Program-made: the position numbers and the translations under genes
Shown here: positions 48,001-56,250 of the stretch, piece after piece
Numbering within the stretch: the stretch's first letter is position 1
Layout: every line of letters starts with the position of its first letter
DNA from: Apostichopus japonicus
Lineage: Eukaryota > Echinodermata > Holothuroidea > Aspidochirotida > Stichopodidae
Length of the DNA: 64,000 nucleotides
Direction of reading: 5' to 3'
Assembly: GCF_037975245.1 (NCBI RefSeq)
Contig: NC_092563.1
Location: forward strand, 6,509,501-6,573,500
Notes under the pieces: model-generated
Seen by the model: the letters and a program-made list of their open reading frames with translations, nothing else
Databases searched by the model: none
What the model was told of the DNA's origin: nothing

Positions 48001-51000
48001 TAATTCAATATGATATGCGTCTTATCCATTACGATCTTTTTGCCTAATGGCAAATACCACCAAAGTCCCCTGTTCTTGGCCAAAAACCGGGGAAATTGAA
48101 TATCTACCCGAGTTGGTAATGCTAGCCATACTGAGTTCTCCTCTGCACAAATTCATGATTAAACAGTGTATTATTTCAGTAGTGAAAGCCAAACTTGTCC
48201 TCACACACAGGAAAGTAGTGCTGGCCATTAGCTAGAGCATTTTTGTGTTTACAATCATACAGGTGACTGGTCAAATAATTAGGTGCACTCAAGGATGAAT
48301 CCTAATGGCAGTATTTGGGTTAGTAAGTAACAAATTATTAATGCTTGAGTGAATTTGAGGACTTTTTCTATAGGCAGGCGTGACCTCATGTCATTACAAT
48401 AGGCTAATCATCTATTATACCAATTGATCTCTTACGCACTATTACAACTTTGCAAACAGCATGCCACTGTTTTGTGCAATCACTACCTGCAGTTGGAAAT
48501 GTCCATAGTAACAATACTTAAACCTCTCTGGCTATAAGACCAAGGCCAGCGTCAACTGTAAAAAATTAAAGGTAGTCAGTATAGGCCCCAAATTATAGCA
48601 CGCCATAATTGCTAAAAGTTTTCAAAAAGTACTTTCCTGGAGGTCTTTACTCTCCAAATTGTTCTCAGACATTGTTAAGGAACACACCAGATGACTGAAT
48701 GTCCCCAGTGAGGAAAATTTCCTCGAAGGTTGTAATAAGAACAGTTGAAGAATTTTGACCAAGGTGACTATATTTGAATATCTAGCATACTTGGGGCCAA
48801 TACAGCATACCTTTAATTCGGGAATGCTGGAAAGACTATCCTTGGCTAACTCTCACGTAAACTTGAAATTTAACGACCATTGCTATTGGCCACAAAGTTA
48901 GCACGTTAAAATTGCTCAATGTTTCTTACAAGTAATTACATCAAGAGCTTATTAACCTTAGACATTGCTGTGTGTTCAAAACTGCTAACTACTGGCCTCA
49001 GTGAGAGAGAAATGCTTTAGAGGTGGGTAATCAATTGGTTGGTAAAGTTTTGGTTCAGGAGACCATATATTTAAATTTCTAGCATATGTTTACAGCGATA
49101 ATAATGGCCTTTATAAAGGGTAATGTGACCTCTATCTTTATCAGGCATTTATTAAACAGAAGGATATGCTGAGATCCCATATGACAATTTTACTTTCAAA
49201 CTACATAGAATATCGATGCTTACAATTCCTCAATAAACAAACATCTTCATCACAAACAATGTCGGCAACCTATCTGTCATCCCAAACTACAAATATTTGT
49301 GATATATCATTTCAAAATAAACAATGGCTGTTCTTTTTGGTTTTACAACCCACATAATTAGTTCACTAAATGAATTCCATCATATGTACTTTTGGGCTAC
49401 ATATTTTGTGTACATTTCATTCCTCCAGGATGAGGGTGTTGAGGAGTGTTAGCTCAGTGGTTAACGCCGGTGCCTTTCAATCATTAGGTCCCGAGTTCGA
49501 GTCACTCAAAGATTAACGTATGTCGTCCAGTTACAGAGTTGTTGACAATTGACAATTCATAATCATGCACGTTAAATATGAATCTAAGAGACGGACTTCG
49601 GTCAGCTGGCTGCTTTGATAAGCCAATGATGGCTTCTTCGCGAGTTCCTGCTTGCAGGAGGATCTATAATACATACATACATACACCTACACGTTCACAC
49701 ATATGCACATATGAGAACTGGACCATCCCCTGACAATATGACTGATCTGTCAGACAGCTGGATAACTGGACCTTGGATATTTGCAGAAATCACATGACAG
49801 TTGCCATGGAGATGAACTTCAAATTCTGTTTTGTAATGGGTAAGTGTGGCATATAAAATCTGCATCTAATGTTAGCAATTTATTGAGTGAAACCTTTCCT
49901 TGAGGTTATGGAGAATATACTGCAAATAATTATTTTATTCTATAAATAATTATTAATTCTTATTTTTGGATTTTGGAACATTTAACACAAAACAAAAGTT
50001 TTCATTTATTGGATATCACTCAACTATATACTGATGTAAATGCAGGTTAAAGTCTGTTTGCCAGTTTTCATATCTGAGATATGACTGCCTACATCTACAG
50101 AATTCTAATTCACCCTTACAGTTGAACACTATACTAACAAAAGATACCTTACCTGCTTGGATTTTTCAACTCTTCTGTAATAAAATTAAGTTGGTTCCTA
50201 GGAAGAAAGTAAAATAAAATCAAACTATCAAACTAACTATGTACTTGTATCTACAGGAATGGGGGGGGGGTGCACCCGCGTGACATAAGCAGAAACAGAG
50301 CAGGAGGAGGTGGTCCTGGTGGGGATGGGAAAGGGTGAAAATTAACTGAAATTTGTAAACAAATGAATTTTATATCCAATGTACATTCCACACATTATTT
50401 TCCACAAGTGTCAAACATTTGTGGAATGTCCCAACAAGCATCCCTTTAATGGCAAAACAAACATACTGCTTCAAGAAAAAAGATGGCTGGGTGGAGACGA
50501 ATCTACATCCTGTTTGAGAACTTCCTATGAACCAATGCCTGTTTTCCAATTTGTGCTCACATTTCAGATACAGCAGGTCACTGGGTTTTGTAATAGCTGC
50601 TGCATGGCTGTTTCGTGTAGAATAATGTGAAGCATGCGATGTTTACTATAACAACAGACAGACATGATCAAATTTCCTCTTTTCAAACAGGATATATCTT
50701 TGGCAAATTTGTAGCAAATATTCTGTGACAATTGACTAGAATTACAATCTAAAGTCAACAAGATGCAAGTGAAGGATATAAATTAAACATTTGAATGGTT
50801 GGTATTCTGTAAGTGCGTGAGCGATCCAGGCTAGATCTTAATCTGGTGCAGCAGTGACTCAATTGTAGTCTATTAATGACTTTGATCAACATATCTGTGA
50901 TATCTAGGAGTCCATGGTGGGGACTTACCAGCTATCGTAGGCCCAGTGTCCCTGGTAAATGGCGATGCTATAGCTGAAGAATCGAGAGGAAGTGCCCTCA

Positions 51001-53771
51001 AATGCCGTTGACGTTGACAAATGTTCAGTATTCCCTGCAGAGAAAAAACGAAGAGAAAAGAAATATCTTAGTCCCAGGGATGGTGTCAGGGGGGGAAGGA
51101 AGCTTCCAAAAAGTGGGGGGCACAACATCAGATGGGGCACTTTCTCATTCCACAACCACCATTCGTTAAGCTATAAACCGATACACACCTGCCATGTCAC
51201 TTAAATATATATCATGTGTTAGTATGCTATCAATACTATTATGGTGTACGTGAATAATTAAAATCAAAATATTAAAATTAACAAAGGCTTAAGATATCCA
51301 AAAGACAGTTCTTCACCAAAGGGGCACATTTTATTTGCCAGTAGGGCACATTTGCTATTTTGGAAAAAAGTGGGGGGGCACGTGCCCCCAGTCCCCCCCC
51401 CGGCTCCTACCCCCTGAATGGTGCTATTTGGAGAGTGGGTTGATTAATATCAATAGTCATAAGCGAAAGGTACTTATATGCCATTGGTAGACCACATGCT
51501 TACACTTATAAGGAGGGAAACGATCTGTCGGACAGATATATCGAAAACTGCATTTTTCATATCTACCCATAATACTAGTAGATTTGTTTGATTGAATTGT
51601 GACTTATTTTAAATTTGCCAGAAGAATTCTTCATTGCTCCTTTAACTTATTTATTTCATTTATCTTTCAAAAGAGTCAACCACTGAATTTTCCCCTAAAG
51701 ATCATAATCTGGCAAGACATCTCAAGTCAAACCTCCTATTTTTGGGGGGAGGGTTGGGGGAGGGGTGGGGGAATTATAAAGTGGAAAATGTGTGAGTAAG
51801 TGTAACGTGACATCCTTTTCATTGTACACGTAGATCCAAACGTCCATTAAAGTACTTCCAAACAAAGTATTAGTCTACATTAAAATGGATTTTAACAGTT
51901 TGTAAACAACTGTTTACCATCTCACGTACCTTGTATCATTTTTACCATTCCAATAATGACAATGACTATCATTGCTAGTAGCTTGGTGGCGGTGAAGACT
52001 ATCTGTACCCTCGTGGCTAACTTGACGCTGAGGCAATTAATCGCCAGAAGCAGCACTGGGAAGGAAAATGAAAGCAAACGTAAATTCACGCCTGCACGAA
52101 AAAAAACACTGAAAATTACCGACAGAGTTGACTTAAATTTTTCATTCCCTTCAATATGTAGACAAAAGGAAAGACAGAAAGGATGAAAAAGAATGAAAGG
52201 AAAAAGACTCACGCAGCACAATTCCGGCAAAGAGTTTCTGGATCCACGCCAGGTCTGTGCTGCCCTCTTCGCATTCTCGGATACCCATCGCGGCGGCCAA
52301 GTAGATGCCACAGACCAATGAGATGATGGATAATATGCAGGGCTTGATGATCATCGTAAATGTCCAGGCGAAGAGGTAAGCCGGAAGATCACCGAAGACG
52401 TGTAGAAGGTAGGCGTGCTCTCCCCCGGAGGAGGGCAACATCGCTCCAAGTTCAGCGTACGACAGAGCACCTGAGGGGATATGAACAGGTCGGTGTACTG
52501 TAAAAATATGTCTCTCGTGCAGTGAGGAACAAAGTTCAACGTAAGATACATCACAAGTAGGGGAAATGGACAGGTTGGTGTACTGTAAAAATACATCTCT
52601 CGTGCAGTGATGAACAAAGTCCAATGTAACATACATCACCCGTAGGGGATATGAACAGGTCGGTGTACTCTAAAAATACATCTCTCGTGCAGTGATGAAC
52701 AAAGTCCAATGTAACATACATCACCCGTAGGGGATATGAACAGGTCGGTGTATTGTAAAGATACGTCCCTCGTGCAGTGAGGAATAAAGTCCAACGTTAG
52801 ATACATCACAGGTAGGCGAAATGGACAGGTCGGTGTACTGTAAAAATACGCCTCTCGTGCAGTGAAAAACAAAGTACAACGTAAGATACATCATGTTAGG
52901 GGATATGAACAGGTCGGTGTACTGTAAAAATATGTCTCTTGTGCAGTGAAGAACAAAGTTCAATGTTAGATACATCACAGGTGTACTGTAAAAATACGTC
53001 TCTCGTGCAGTGAAGAAGATACATCACGTTTAGGAGATATGAATAGGTCGGTGTACTGTAAATCACGTCTCTCGTGCAGTGAAGAACAAAGTATAACGTA
53101 AGATACTTCACCAGTAGGAGATATGACCGGTCAGGCCAGTGTGAAGAACTGCCTTGTCTTCGATGCAATTAATTTTGTTTTTTAATTGGTTATCCCTACA
53201 CAGTACTCATCTTGCCTGAATTCAAAGTACTTTAAATATATCGAGTATTTAAGCAGGAGTATTTGCCATCATTATTCGAGCACCACTGGAGTACAAAGTA
53301 CTTTACAATTACACTATCACCCTACCATGTATCCTTACATGATTGGTGCCAAGAATTCCACAGCATGACAAATGCAATCAGTATATGAATGTATATTCCA
53401 CATAATTAACATTAAATATTTCCAAACCTATTTCTATCCATACAGTTCAGAAGAATATCGGTAAATTATTTCTGGTCATTTTACGGACATTGTAGTAAGG
53501 CATAGACGATATGTACCATTGATAGCTGAGCGGTTTGATACTCACCACACAGAGCGATGAACGCACAGACTACCCAGATGATGAGGCTCATGCCGACGCT
53601 GCCCGTCTCGCGGAGCGTCCCCTGCGGCGAGATGAAAATCCCCGACCCGACCTGTGACCCCACGATCAGCGCGATACCTCCTATGAGTCCCACACCCCGT
53701 TTCATGGCGATGGTGCTTCCTGCAGAGCTCACATCCGAGGATATCGAGTGGGTGGTCTTCCGCTTGCCCAT
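35940..53771 (-). CDS. Gene 2: b(0,+)-type amino acid transporter-like protein (SLC7 light chain), complete, 11 coding exons, 490 aa
   Basis: This is a plasma-membrane amino acid exchanger of the APC superfamily. The family member b(0,+)AT (SLC7A9) pairs with the heavy chain rBAT (SLC3A1) to take up cystine and dibasic amino acids. The joined exons are 53771-53546, 52470-52213, 52055-51930, 51034-50929, 50197-50153, 45938-45815, 42830-42727, 42375-42279, 41838-41689, 37160-36989 and 36004-35940, totalling 1473 nt including the stop. The substrate-site motif GSGIF is at residues 42-46. Further family signatures are SGGEH (about 91-95), NQLNFITEELKNPSRNLP (about 239-256), GAANG and the IPGDFN segment. 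The hydrophobic profile fits 12 membrane spans, and the length matches b(0,+)AT (about 487 aa). Cys142, in the loop after the third span, is placed like the cysteine that bonds the heavy chain. The start has a good context (CAAGATGG) and an in-frame TAA 24 nt upstream. SLC7A13-like or other light chains are the alternatives for the exact subfamily. Confidence 0.93.
36267..36828. repeat. 142-bp direct duplication flanking the MITE
   Basis: The blocks 36267-36408 and 36687-36828 (from AGTTCAAATCAATGTGTCTA to AAAGTTGC) are about 90% alike by eye and lie exactly either side of the MITE. Confidence 0.85.
36409..36686. mobile_element. TTAA MITE, second copy
   Basis: It begins TTAAAGGGTGTGAAGACTAG and ends CGGGCGAGTCTTCAATGCCT-TTAT. 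Blocks GACCTAGTTTCGAATGAGGT and GTGTTAGACACCACCATCGA are identical to the 28739-29069 copy, with the middle replaced or deleted. The right border has decayed from TTAA to TTAT. Confidence 0.65.
36989..37160 (-). CDS. Gene 2 coding exon 10
   Basis: This 172-nt exon encodes the last two membrane spans (VPLVFPVLFILFSIYLVIAP, then AGLLFYFPFIYYK). The run APIIND-x-x-x-EFLYAFLFIMAGLLFYF parallels the C-terminal spans of b(0,+)AT closely. The acceptor is AATCAG, the donor GTGAGC, and the exit phase 1. Confidence 0.93.
37172..37398 (-). mobile_element. tRNA-derived SINE, 5'-incomplete copy
   Basis: Read on the minus strand, it begins near a degenerate B box (GAGTTCAAGTC). It continues through the body GTTGACAATTGACAATTCAT and GCCAATGATGGCTTCTT, and ends in an (ATAC)n tail at about 37180-37205. 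The body is shared with the copies at 47182-47375 and 49441-49690. Confidence 0.8.
37711..41348. mobile_element. TA-flanked 3.6-kb transposon-like element (Tc1/mariner-like tips)
   Basis: The tips are perfect 24-bp inverted repeats beginning CAGTGGTGTTCCGTCGAGGT, at 37711-37734 and 41325-41348. TA dinucleotides lie outside both (37709-37710, 41349-41350), as in Tc1/mariner insertions. Just inside each tip are arrays of CGTCTGAAAA/GTGTCTGAAA words that run in the same direction at both ends, unlike the tips. The interior has a 555-bp tandem duplication, a shorter 65-bp duplication (near 38330-38415) and repeated TCCGGATTATCGGAC words. No transposase was recognised; the longest frames are about 110 aa. 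It is probably non-autonomous or decayed. Confidence 0.72.
39870..40979. repeat. 555-bp tandem duplication inside the 3.6-kb element
   Basis: The block from TTTCGGTTGTGTCGGCAGG to GAATAGAAACATAGTTTAG occurs at about 39870-40424 and 40425-40979. Only a handful of base differences were seen, so the duplication is recent. Confidence 0.92.
41419..41645. mobile_element. Non-autonomous hAT-type MITE, 227 bp, near exon 9 donor
   Basis: The ends CATTGGTGTAGGAGCCC and CTCCTATGCCTATG form an imperfect inverted pair, bordered by a perfect 8-bp duplication CATATAAA at 41411-41418 and 41646-41653. It is a shorter relative of 24875-25234. Confidence 0.82.
41689..41838 (-). CDS. Gene 2 coding exon 9
   Basis: This 150-nt, frame-preserving exon encodes the IPGDFNTLINYYGFATWAFY block, a conserved light-chain region. 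The acceptor is ATTCAG. The donor GTTCGT is weak at position +3/+4 but follows a consensus CAAG. A hAT-type MITE sits about 43 bp beyond this donor. Confidence 0.91.
41839..42278. other. Gene 2 intron 8
   Basis: This is a 440-bp unique AT-rich intron in which I see no further feature. Confidence 0.7.
42279..42375 (-). CDS. Gene 2 coding exon 8
   Basis: This 97-nt exon encodes LPYAAARTGHLPQILSFIQ and a short hydrophobic run, matching the family block AAREGHLP. The acceptor is TTCAG, the donor GTATGT, phase 2 to phase 0. Confidence 0.9.
42376..42726. other. Gene 2 intron 7
   Basis: This is a 351-bp unique intron with no recognised feature. Confidence 0.7.
42727..42830 (-). CDS. Gene 2 coding exon 7
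   Basis: This 104-nt exon encodes a membrane span ending in STFGAANGHMFASGR. The S-x-x-G-A-A-N-G motif is characteristic of b(0,+)AT rather than the y+LAT or LAT light chains. The acceptor is TTCGCAG, the donor GTGAGA, and the exit phase 2. Confidence 0.92.
44486..44773 (+). repeat. C-rich minisatellite CTAATGCCACCCCAACCCCC
   Basis: About nine copies of a 30-33 bp unit CTAATGCCACCCCAACCCCC plus CTCCCTCCCC vary mainly in C-run length. The C-rich strand is the plus strand, so the transcript of gene 2 would carry G-runs. Confidence 0.92.
45277..45470 (+). repeat. Two-copy tandem duplication, about 117 bp
   Basis: GATAAACAGATCCGCTGAAG and the following CTTGTTTGTCATATGCTTGA to GTTTCATGTTCAAGACGGTG block recurs with substitutions near 45395-45470, separated by a G-run. 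Confidence 0.8.
45815..45938 (-). CDS. Gene 2 coding exon 6
   Basis: This 124-nt exon encodes NLPVAIVVAMPLVATCYLLV and the following span (AYFTVLSPADMLASPAVAE). It matches the family block NLP-x-A-x-x-x-x-x-P-L-V. The acceptor is TTACAG and the donor GTAAGA; it ends between codons (phase 0). Confidence 0.92.
46124..46535. mobile_element. Non-autonomous hAT-type MITE, 412 bp
   Basis: The left end CAGTGGCAGAGCGTCC and right end (reverse complement CAGTGGCGGAGCTAGG) are bordered by a perfect 8-bp duplication AGTCCAAG at 46116-46123 and 46536-46543. The interior shares the block GGTCATTTCCGGCGATCTAG with a truncated relative near 55440-55540. There is no transposase. Confidence 0.87.
47182..47375 (-). 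mobile_element. tRNA-derived SINE, 5'-truncated copy
   Basis: This is a minus-strand copy of the 49441-49690 SINE body (TCCTGCAAGCAGGAACTCGC on the plus strand) with a short (TATG) tail at its start. The tRNA-like head is missing. Confidence 0.8.
49441..49690 (+). mobile_element. tRNA-derived SINE with A and B boxes
   Basis: The head carries an A box TTAGCTCAGTGG (49450-49460) and a B box GAGTTCGAGTC (49493-49503), spaced as in a tRNA gene. A non-tRNA body (GTCGTCCAGTTACAGAGTTG to GCCAATGATGGCTTCTTCGC) follows, with an (ATAC)n tail at about 49668-49685. Two more copies in the window share the body. It is inserted opposite to gene 2's direction. Confidence 0.85.
50153..50197 (-). CDS. Gene 2 coding exon 5
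   Basis: This 45-nt microexon-sized coding exon encodes NQLNFITEELKNPSR, a near-invariant SLC7 light-chain signature (compare NQLNYITEEL in b(0,+)AT). The acceptor is CCTAG, the donor GTAAGG, phase 2 to phase 2. It is found by homology because it is too short to stand out as an open frame. Confidence 0.92.
50198..50928. other. Gene 2 intron 4
   Basis: This 731-bp intron has a G-run near 50260 and otherwise unique sequence; no feature is recognised. Confidence 0.7.
50929..51034 (-). CDS. Gene 2 coding exon 4
   Basis: This 106-nt exon encodes a loop and the start of span 6 (AFEGTSSRFFSYSIAIYQG, then HWAYDSW). The F-E-G-T and W-A-Y-D-x-W patterns are typical of SLC7 light chains. The acceptor is TCTGCAG, the donor GTAAGT, and the exit phase 2. 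Its length equals that of gene 1 exon 4. Confidence 0.92.
51035..51929. other. Gene 2 intron 3
   Basis: This 895-bp intron contains a possible MITE at 51087-51416 and G-rich runs near 51745-51770. Confidence 0.65.
51087..51416. mobile_element. Possible decayed hAT-type MITE
   Basis: The left end CAGGGGGGGAAGG and right end GGCTCCTACCCCCTG read as a rough inverted pair. The flanks GATGGTGT and AATGGTGC could be a diverged 8-bp duplication. Confidence 0.35.
51930..52055 (-). CDS. Gene 2 coding exon 3
   Basis: This 126-nt exon encodes the fifth membrane segment region (NCLSVKLATRVQIVFTATK). The family signature of a V-Q-x-x-F-T-x-x-K core is present. The acceptor is CCCAG and the donor GTACGT, phase 1 to phase 1. 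Its length equals that of gene 1 exon 3. Confidence 0.93.
52213..52470 (-). CDS. Gene 2 coding exon 2
   Basis: This 258-nt exon spans membrane segments 2-4, including SYAELGAM and the extracellular-loop cysteine RECEEG (Cys142). The acceptor is CCCCTCAG and the donor GTGAGT; the exon starts and ends in phase 1. It is 9 nt shorter than gene 1 exon 2, the difference falling near residue 102, where gene 1 has three extra residues. A minisatellite resembling this exon's 5' edge abuts its acceptor. Confidence 0.93.
52471..53135 (-). repeat. 85-bp minisatellite resembling the exon 2 splice boundary
   Basis: About eight copies with a period of 84-86 bp are marked by GTCGGTGTACT-type words near 52489, 52573, 52659, 52744, 52829, 52912, 52980 and 53047; the seventh copy is shortened. 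On the minus strand each unit carries TTCATATCCCCTAC, then GTGATGTATCTTACGTTGAA. This resembles the true acceptor CATATCCCCTCAG followed by exon 2's GTGCTCTGTCGTACGCTGAA. The copies lack the AG of the acceptor. Confidence 0.88.
52471..53545. other. Gene 2 intron 1
   Basis: This 1075-bp intron has its exon 2-proximal two thirds occupied by the exon-edge-derived minisatellite (52471-53135). The rest is unique. Confidence 0.8.
53546..53771 (-). CDS. Gene 2 coding exon 1
   Basis: This 226-nt exon holds the start codon, a polar N-terminus of about 25 residues and the first transmembrane segment with GSGIF. The donor is GTGAGT and the intron phase is 1. An in-frame stop lies just upstream of the ATG. 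A TTGCAG acceptor ending at 53814 suggests that the exon extends 5' as untranslated sequence to 53813. This exon is very similar to gene 1 exon 1, for example in the shared [11 protein letters not shown]. Confidence 0.93.
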
Positions 53772-53813
53772 CTTGAAGGTGTCTCTTGAAAATTAAGCCT
53801 CTATGGAAAGTGT
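53772..53813 (-). other. Gene 2 probable 5'UTR part of coding exon 1
   Basis: On the minus strand, a TTTATATATTGCAG acceptor is followed by 42 nt and then the start codon; those 42 nt contain an in-frame TAA. This fits a non-coding first exon further upstream, spliced to this point. The upstream exon and promoter were not identified. Confidence 0.45.
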
Positions 53814-53959
53814 CTGCAATATATAAAAAAAATTCAAAATAAATTGGATCATTAAAGAATTTTGGGTTCATTTGATGGATAATGCAATAAATGATGCTTA
53901 TTATCACAGCAACAAAAAAATAATGGCTTAGAAAAACTTGTACAAGATCCAATATCTAG

Positions 53960-54045
53960 GATAATAATAATATTAATAATAAATGAGACTTATATAGTGC
54001 CAAATCAGTAGACAAAAGTCACTGCTCAAGGCACTTTACAAAGAA
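53960..54045. repeat. Possible dispersed repeat end (ACTTATATAGTGCCA ... CAAGGCACTTTACA)
   Basis: An (ATA/ATT)n run followed by GACTTATATAGTGCC and CTCAAGGCACTTTACAAAG resembles a motif pair common at repeat ends in marine invertebrate DNA. The call rests on recall only. Confidence 0.35.
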
Positions 54046-55099
54046 AGTAAATTAATTTACAAAAGAACAAGTGAAAAAATGGGTCTAAGTAGTAGCTAGT
54101 GGGTCTGCAATCACTCACTCTTCCTGCAAGCTTGTTGATAACCTCAAATGGATTTGTCTGCAATATCAATACACAATTTTGAAAATTCTACGTAGTTTTT
54201 GCAACACAAAGAAAGATGAAATGGCTGAAGGTTGTCGCCCGGTAGTGATGCCTGTAACTATGAGAATGCATGGACACAAAAAATGTTGTATTCCCTAAGT
54301 TTTAATGTACAGTGAAAAGTGTATACAAAGTCTACCCTTCCCCATGGTTGATGCAGAAGATATTCTAAGGATGTCATGTTTATTGCTTTTTCTAAAGTTC
54401 CCTTAAATTTTCTATTCACCTATTTTGATTTATGTTTATAACTATAATTGCTAAGGAATGTTTATCTTTAAACAGGAAGCAGGATTTGTAACATCTTTGG
54501 CCTGTTGATGTCAATTGAGCAAGAAATGTGACATATGCATAACATCTCAGATCTTGAAAACTCATACTTTGGCATTTAAGTTCAAATAAGGTCTACTAAA
54601 CATATGGATAAATAGTCTTCTCTTTTTCCTTTTTGTGCTATTTCATAACTCATGGAACAAATCCAACATTTGGGTAAATAACTACAATAACAATCAATTT
54701 TGCTATTGCCGTGTTTAAAAAAAAACTACCTACAGTAGTATCTATCAGACATGTTGACATGAAAAATTATAATTCTTTAATGTGAATGAAATGAATTGAT
54801 GTGTGTACATTTCATGTGAATTATAGTGACTGCACACTTTACAATTGCACTGAGACATGTACATACCAAATAAAAACCAACAAGAATGCTTCAAATGCCG
54901 ATGGTAGCCAAGTGTTACGTAAACTTACCTTAGCTGTAAAACTACTCACAAGTCAGACTACCTTGACTGTAGACTATCTTTAATTTTTTCTGATTTTTAA
55001 ATCCTGCAATTCCAGTGCCTTTCAAATCGCAACCCCTAGCACTTTGCCGTTATCAACAAATGTGTGTCGAAAGCACGTGTGTCTGTGTTTCTTAAATAG

Positions 55100-55235
55100 A
55101 CGAGTTTGTACCGTATTGCAGTTATATTTTTCTGCGTGGTGATCAAAGTTCATGGGTATGATGAAATTTTTGATAAATTGAACTTTAATAGCAAACTGTG
55201 CAAACAAGACCGGAAAAGAGTAATGCAAACAGAAA
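55100..55235 (+). repeat. Block repeated at about 56538-56660
   Basis: TTTTTCTGCGTGGTGATCAA and the following GTTCAT-GGTATGATGAAATTTT block occurs here and again near 56542, about 1.4 kb away in the same orientation. Confidence 0.8.
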
Positions 55236-55320
55236 CAGAGTTAAGAACAGCCAGTCAAAATACTGACGTTTGTTTATTACAATTTTTGACCAGTCAGAGC
55301 AGTTTATCAATTGTATCAGC

Positions 55321-55540
55321 AGGCGTGTAGCCAAGGGGGAGGGGGCGAAGGGGGCGTCCACCCCCCTTGAGCATTTTTTTTGTATTTTTGTTAGGATATC
55401 ACTAGTAATTTCAAAATAGAAAATGCAATAGATGCAACTTACAAGGCCTGGGAAGTGCCATTTCCAGCGACCTGGGAGGCATTTTCGGCCAAAATTTTCT
55501 GGTACACTTCGCGCCAACCCATGGTGGCGCTACGAAGTCA
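55321..55540. mobile_element. Truncated relative of the 46124-46535 MITE
   Basis: It starts CAGGCGTGTAGCCAAGGGGG. It shares GTGCCATTTCCAGCGACCTG and the ending CAACCCATGGTGGCGCT with the 46-kb element (GTCATTTCCGGCGATCTAG, CAACCTGTGGTGGCGCT). No right terminus or target duplication was found. Confidence 0.5.
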
Positions 55541-56250
55541 CATCTACCGTGGAATCATGCAGTATAACGGATACCACCCATGACAGAATGGACTGTTCTC
55601 AACTTTGGTCTGATTACCAGTGCAACATTTGTAAAAGATGTCCCTAACCACTAGTGATGTACTTCTTGATACAGTAACATACCTGTACTGTACCTCAAGG
55701 TTAACGATATTTTGCCCCAAACGCATGCTAAAAATTAAGTCGAGAAATGCAGGTCTCACCTATGGCTCAAATTATTTTTAACTAGCATTTTACTGCCACT
55801 GTGAAAATTAGTTCTTCTAACAATAAATTGTCTTAAAAAGTACTTTTTGGAAAAGGTCCACCAAGTTGAGGCATTGCTGAAATTATGGTGCCAATTCTGA
55901 CCATCAAACACAGAAACTGAGGTTGACCTTGACTAGGTAAATAATGTGCACAGTAAATAAATAAATGACTGGACATACCAGAAGAACTCTTTGGTCAAAC
56001 TAAATGGTCCCTAAATGTAAACAAGTCATTCAAGTTTGAAAACTAATAAAATAATTGTAATAAGTGGATGAAAATGTTTAGCTTCAATATTATTAATTTA
56101 ATATACACTGCAGATGATTTTTTGAAATCATATATCTTCACCCTTTGATATTTGAAAGAATATGGCATATATGCAGTGATTGATCTCTTCACATTGTTTT
56201 CTTTTAATTTCCTAAAGCACTGTACAAAACATATCATGGTTATGTTTTAA

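Larger units (their letters stand above)
45939..50152. other. Gene 2 intron 5
   Basis: This 4.2-kb intron contains a hAT-type MITE and two SINE copies. A block around 45691-45755 (in the neighbouring intron) recurs at 46767-46842. The stretch 47400-49400 has only small unrecognised open frames. Confidence 0.65.

Noticed and set aside
49441-49510. Possible tRNA gene
   Set aside because: A and B boxes are present, but the acceptor stem does not close convincingly and the sequence continues into a repeated SINE body with a tail.
52351-53168. Several 78-93 aa minus-strand ORFs (LCSSLHER ... VHIP)
   Set aside because: They are translations of the 85-bp minisatellite in different frames; only the exon 2 portion (52470-52213) is real coding sequence.
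53542-53952. 136-aa minus-strand ORF overlapping gene 2 exon 1
   Set aside because: It is the alternate frame of exon 1; the chosen frame has the SLC7 signature and matches gene 1.
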